From positions 1 through 35,701 of the forward strand of contig JAIDTT010000049.1 in the NCBI GenBank assembly GCA_029060545.1: a stretch of 35,701 nt of DNA, in the 5' to 3' direction. Made by a program: the position numbers and the translations under genes. Source of the stretch: Paramuribaculum sp. Lineage in GTDB: Bacteria > Bacteroidota > Bacteroidia > Bacteroidales > Muribaculaceae. Under the pieces are notes generated by a model. The model saw nothing but the letters and a program-made list of their open reading frames with translations. It was not told the origin of the DNA and searched no databases. Position 1 is the stretch's first letter. Every line of letters starts with the position of its first letter. Below are positions 33,073 to 35,701 of the stretch, piece by piece.

Positions 33073-34782
33073 CTATTTCACCAGTATCTTTGCTGCTATC
33101 GCGCCTTGACGCACTATGTACACGCCACGACGGATTGTCTCGAGATTGGTTCCTGCAAATGTACCGTCCGGAGTATATATCATTATGGGCTTCGAATAGT
33201 CGATGGACATCGAATCAGTGTAGTCGCTTACCACTACTGTTATTCCGGCAGAGCTGTCTACGGTCACGAGACACTCGTCGGTAGATGTGGCGCCTTCGTT
33301 GTCAGTAACCGTTACGGAAATAGTGGTGGTCCCTTCCGAAACGGCTGTCACGTTCCCCTTCGTGTCTACCGAAGCTACTGTCGGATCTGAGCTTTTCCAT
33401 GATTCGGATTGTACTGTTACGTCAGAAAATGCCACAACATCAACTTTCAGAGCAGTCGTTTTTCCTACAGACAAACTAATGGAGGAACGGCTTAGAGTGG
33501 CCACAATACCATCAGCTTCTCGGAAATCGCTCACCATGCTCCATGCATTTTCATAGGCACTTTTGCTCCCTTTAGGTACATATACCACCGGTGACTCAGT
33601 CAGATCCGTAAGTGCATTCGAGCCTAGGGATTGAGGTGTCTCTCTCAGATCTACGATGCTTTTAAGGTCCGGACATGCTCTAAATGCCGATGCACCGATA
33701 CTGACTACTTCGGATGGGATTATCACTGTGTTCACCAAGCTACCTCTAAACAACTGATCGCCCAATGCAGTCACTCCGTCCGGTATGGTAAATGTGCCGG
33801 GTATGCCCCCGGGATATTGCAATAGGCTCGTCTTATCCTTGCTGAACATAAGGCCGTCCTCGCTGCAATAGCTGGGGTTGCCGGCATTGACGTTGATCTC
33901 CTTGAGTTCGGTACAATAAGCGAATGTGGAGCTACTGATATTAGTGCAGGATGCCGGCACAGAGCAACTCGTTATCTTGCACTCGGCCAGCGAGTATACT
34001 TCCGTTTGGGTGATACCGTCAGGTATATCATAATTTCCAGAGCGGGCCGATGGTAGCTGAATCAATGTGGTAGCTTCTTTATTATACAATACACCGTCGA
34101 TCGAGCGGTAGACAGGATTGTCTGGCGCCACATCTATCTGATCGAGTGAAGCACACATTGCAAAGACGGCCGTCCCTAATTTTTCCACCGATGCAGGTAG
34201 ATTAATGCTGGTCAGAGCATCAGTGGCGTAAAATGCATAATCGCCTATCTCAGTGACGTTGTCAGGGATTGTTATTGAAGTCAGAAAAGAACAGGAATTG
34301 AAGGCATGATTTTGGATTTTAGTGACACTTTCCGGGATGTGGTAGTCGCCCTTTTTGGATGCTGCACCTTCGATCAGTATTGTCATAGTTTTATTGAACA
34401 ATACGTTGTCCTCTGAGCAATAATTGGGATTATTCGCATTAACTTCAATAGAGGTCAACGAATAGCAAAGGTAGAAAGGGTAATTGCCTATCGATACTAC
34501 TGATGCCGGAATGGAGATCGATGTCATTTCCACACATCCGCCAAATCCTTGTGCCGGAAGACTTGTCACGTCATAAGTCACACCTCCGTTCTCCACTGTT
34601 TCAGGAATCACGATATCACCCGAGAGTGATTTATCGGCTGCTTTAACGCTCACTTTGGGTGTAGCAGACTCTGCTGTGACTGTATATCTCAAGCCGTCTA
34701 TATCGAAAGTATTACCGACGGCCGCATGGGAAAATCCGCTCACGAGCAATGTCATTGCTGTTAATGCAAATAGCTTTTTCAT
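33073..34782 (-). CDS. BspA-like leucine-rich repeat surface protein with Ig-like domain
   Basis: A 569-residue exported protein. Signal peptide MKKLFALTAMTLLVSGFSHA. Residues about 60–390 hold BspA/LRR_5-type repeats, for example SISIPASVVSIGNYPFYLCY, SITIPDNVTEIGDYAFYA and TVIIPSEVVSIGASAFRACP. A bacterial Ig-like (BIG2) domain follows (residues about 425–510: VASVDTKGNVTAVSEGTTTI). The C-terminus (IMIYTPDGTFAGTNLETI, then RGVYIVRQGAIAAKILVK) resembles a type IX C-terminal sorting domain. It is likely a surface adhesin. A consensus promoter is about 450 bases upstream and inverted terminator copies flank the gene. Confidence 0.9.
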   Translation of the reverse strand: MKKLFALTAMTLLVSGFSHAAVGNTFDIDGLRYTVTAESATPKVSVKAADKSLSGDIVIPETVENGGVTYDVTSLPAQGFGGCVEMTSISIPASVVSIGNYPFYLCYSLTSIEVNANNPNYCSEDNVLFNKTMTILIEGAASKKGDYHIPESVTKIQNHAFNSCSFLTSITIPDNVTEIGDYAFYATDALTSINLPASVEKLGTAVFAMCASLDQIDVAPDNPVYRSIDGVLYNKEATTLIQLPSARSGNYDIPDGITQTEVYSLAECKITSCSVPASCTNISSSTFAYCTELKEINVNAGNPSYCSEDGLMFSKDKTSLLQYPGGIPGTFTIPDGVTALGDQLFRGSLVNTVIIPSEVVSIGASAFRACPDLKSIVDLRETPQSLGSNALTDLTESPVVYVPKGSKSAYENAWSMVSDFREADGIVATLSRSSISLSVGKTTALKVDVVAFSDVTVQSESWKSSDPTVASVDTKGNVTAVSEGTTTISVTVTDNEGATSTDECLVTVDSSAGITVVVSDYTDSMSIDYSKPIMIYTPDGTFAGTNLETIRRGVYIVRQGAIAAKILVK

Positions 34783-35111
34783 ATTCTATCTAATCGGTGC
34801 CTCGGTCTTCCCCTCGTCGGCTTAGTGCGTTGATATACGAAAGCGTAGGAATCTGTATCTGTTGCCGTCCTACTGCTTGGGGCTTCTCGCATTGCCCTGT
34901 CTATGTCGGACGGCAACTGCAGAAGCCCACGCCAGTATATGCAATCAATACTTCCGCCACACATCTCTCTCAGAGGCTGCGACGAATGAAGGACAATCAC
35001 ATATCCACGGGCATCTACCGTTGCTTCACCCTTGACATAGACAGAAATTTTGCGAGAATTCCAAGCAGTCAAGAATCAGCGCGGATAAACGCTCTCAAAT
35101 GTATTTTCATA

Positions 35112-35136
35112 ATGGGTACACCCGGGTGGCACCCAT
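35112..35136. promoter_or_regulatory. 25-bp near-perfect palindrome in the BspA leader
   Basis: ATGGGT (35112–35117) pairs with ACCCAT (35131–35136) around the inner palindrome CACCCGGGTG (35119–35128); only one inserted base breaks the symmetry. It lies downstream of the BspA promoter and could be an operator or a leader hairpin. The stretch 34783–35359 (577 bp) otherwise holds a promoter, a terminator and an 11-base-looking inverted repeat (GTTGCCGTCC at 34861–34870 with GGACGGCAAC at 34907–34916), and no gene I can support. Confidence 0.5.
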
Positions 35137-35237
35137 CTGTCTGATACATCCCGACACACACCCTCCCTTCTCAAGACGGTCAGGCATCAATGCTTGTTCC
35201 GTCGTCTGGCGTTGGGTCTGCATGCGGTATGCATTTG

Positions 35238-35268
35238 CAAAAGTAATCAATTTTGTGTCATTTGCAAA
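35238..35268 (-). promoter_or_regulatory. Promoter for the BspA-like gene
   Basis: On the minus strand TTTG (35265–35268), a 19-base spacer and TACTTTTG (35238–35245): a consensus promoter. It leaves an untranslated leader of about 450 bases unless an unrecognised small gene lies between. Confidence 0.7.
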
Positions 35269-35301
35269 GAGTACGATTATAATCTACCGGTTGAAAATAG
35301 A

Positions 35302-35333
35302 GAGGGTGGGCAATCGTGTGATCGCCCACCCTC
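35302..35333 (-). terminator. Terminator of the inositol-phosphate synthase gene
   Basis: A perfect 10-bp stem (GAGGGTGGGC with GCCCACCCTC) with an inner extension by G·U pairing on the minus strand, followed by TCTATTTT. It begins 26 bases past the gene's stop. Its first 29 bases are the inverted copy of 33027–33055. Confidence 0.8.
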
Positions 35334-35359
35334 GTAGGATTGTGTATTGAATGATGCGT

Positions 35360-35701
35360 TTAGTCGATGGTCTCGTCGGCTTCGTAACCGCCCATTTCGC
35401 GGATAGCGTTCTTCAGCATTACGTACTGCTGGAAGAGGTGGTTGACGGGTACTTCGTCCTTTGTGTAGTCGTGCATCGGGCTCTTGAGGAAGAAGCTCAG
35501 GAAGCGCTGTATGCCGTAGCGGCCGGCGCGTGCAGCTACGTCGCTGAGGAGTACGAGGTCAAGGCAGAGGGGAGCTGCGAGGATAGAGTCGCGGCAGAGG
35601 AAGTTGATCTTGATCTGCATGGGATAGCCCATCCAGCCGAAGATGTCGATGTTGTCCCAGCCTTCCTTGTTGTCGTTGCGCGGGGGATAGTAGTTGATAC
35701 G
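35360..35701 (-). CDS. Inositol-3-phosphate synthase, C-terminal part
   Basis: The window cuts this gene: 113 codons of its 3′ end are present and the 5′ end lies beyond the right edge. The frame stays open from 35701, reading RINYYPPRNDNKEGWDNIDI then FGWMGYPMQIKINFLCRDSI and LAAPLCLDLVLLSDVAARAG, which matches the C-terminal conserved region of the myo-inositol-1-phosphate synthase family (NAD-dependent conversion of glucose-6-phosphate). In Bacteroidetes it supplies inositol lipids. A strong terminator follows the stop. An ATG at 35632 is internal and not a start. Confidence 0.9.
   Translation of the reverse strand, partial: RINYYPPRNDNKEGWDNIDIFGWMGYPMQIKINFLCRDSILAAPLCLDLVLLSDVAARAGRYGIQRFLSFFLKSPMHDYTKDEVPVNHLFQQYVMLKNAIREMGGYEADETID

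Noticed and set aside
34779-35072. 97-codon minus-strand open frame upstream of the BspA-like gene
   Set aside because: TTG start, no known motif, crosses the inverted repeat at 34861–34916; overlap with the BspA start may be chance. A decayed gene remnant cannot be ruled out.
1-35701. CRISPR arrays, tRNA, rRNA, prophage or integrase
   Set aside because: No regular direct-repeat array, cloverleaf, rRNA segment or phage structural gene was recognised on either strand by eye.

Overview
The window looks like chromosome of a gut-type Bacteroidales bacterium, most likely Muribaculaceae or a near relative. The basis is repeated TAnnTTTG −7 promoter boxes (often with TTTG about 19 bases upstream), A-rich leaders instead of Shine-Dalgarno sites, Bacteroidetes-specific neighbours (dapB–lepB–WbqC; DUF4271–hemD–rnpA–yidD–tatD), a PorZ-like protein with a type IX-like C-terminal domain, and a BspA-like repeat protein. 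The genus is inference.

Left accessory block (about 0.7–8.6 kb, minus strand, visibly more AT-rich than the rest). After a lone ECF sigma factor comes what I read as a complete retron locus. In transcription order it holds a WYL-domain regulator, a non-coding RNA (about 7252–7553) with its own promoter, a1/a2 inverted repeat and terminator, a retron reverse transcriptase (NAxxH, YADD and VTG signatures), an α/β-hydrolase, a MoxR/RavA-like AAA+ ATPase, a vWA protein and a 72-residue HARE-type HTH protein. The five protein genes from RT to HTH are almost fused (4-base overlaps, one 5-base gap). A possible UDG-fold protein lies downstream. The three promoters of the locus (WYL, ncRNA, RT) share one 21-bp dyad at exactly the same distance from the −7 box, a strong hint of control by the WYL protein. 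This is the most interesting system in the window: a probable anti-phage retron whose output module combines a hydrolase with a MoxR–vWA pair.

Core block, 8.6–20.5 kb, mostly minus strand: WbqC-like, lepB and dapB overlap; rbfA and a LolC/E-type permease run the other way; then a hypothetical gene, the PorZ-like gene, rdgB, leuS and nadA.

Between nadA and nadB lies 456 bp of AT-rich non-coding DNA with three exact TTATCAACA 9-mers and three near matches, including a 27-bp dyad. Genes on each side point mainly away from it. It is a candidate replication origin, although the boxes differ by one base from the classical DnaA box.

Right block, 20.97–29 kb, plus strand: nadB, DUF4294, an S24/LexA-like regulator, a TPR-like lipoprotein or secreted protein, a LOG-family gene, DUF4271, hemD, rnpA, yidD, tatD and upp. 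Then panB and a MATE exporter (minus), a mannose-1-phosphate guanylyltransferase, and a REP-associated (RAYT) transposase carrying a REP-like palindrome inside its own reading frame and an inverted copy after its stop. The BspA-like surface protein follows, flanked by inverted copies of one 29-base terminator sequence, and the window ends inside an inositol-phosphate synthase gene.

No tRNA, rRNA, CRISPR array or prophage was seen. All promoters, dyads and RNA folds were found by eye and not computed.
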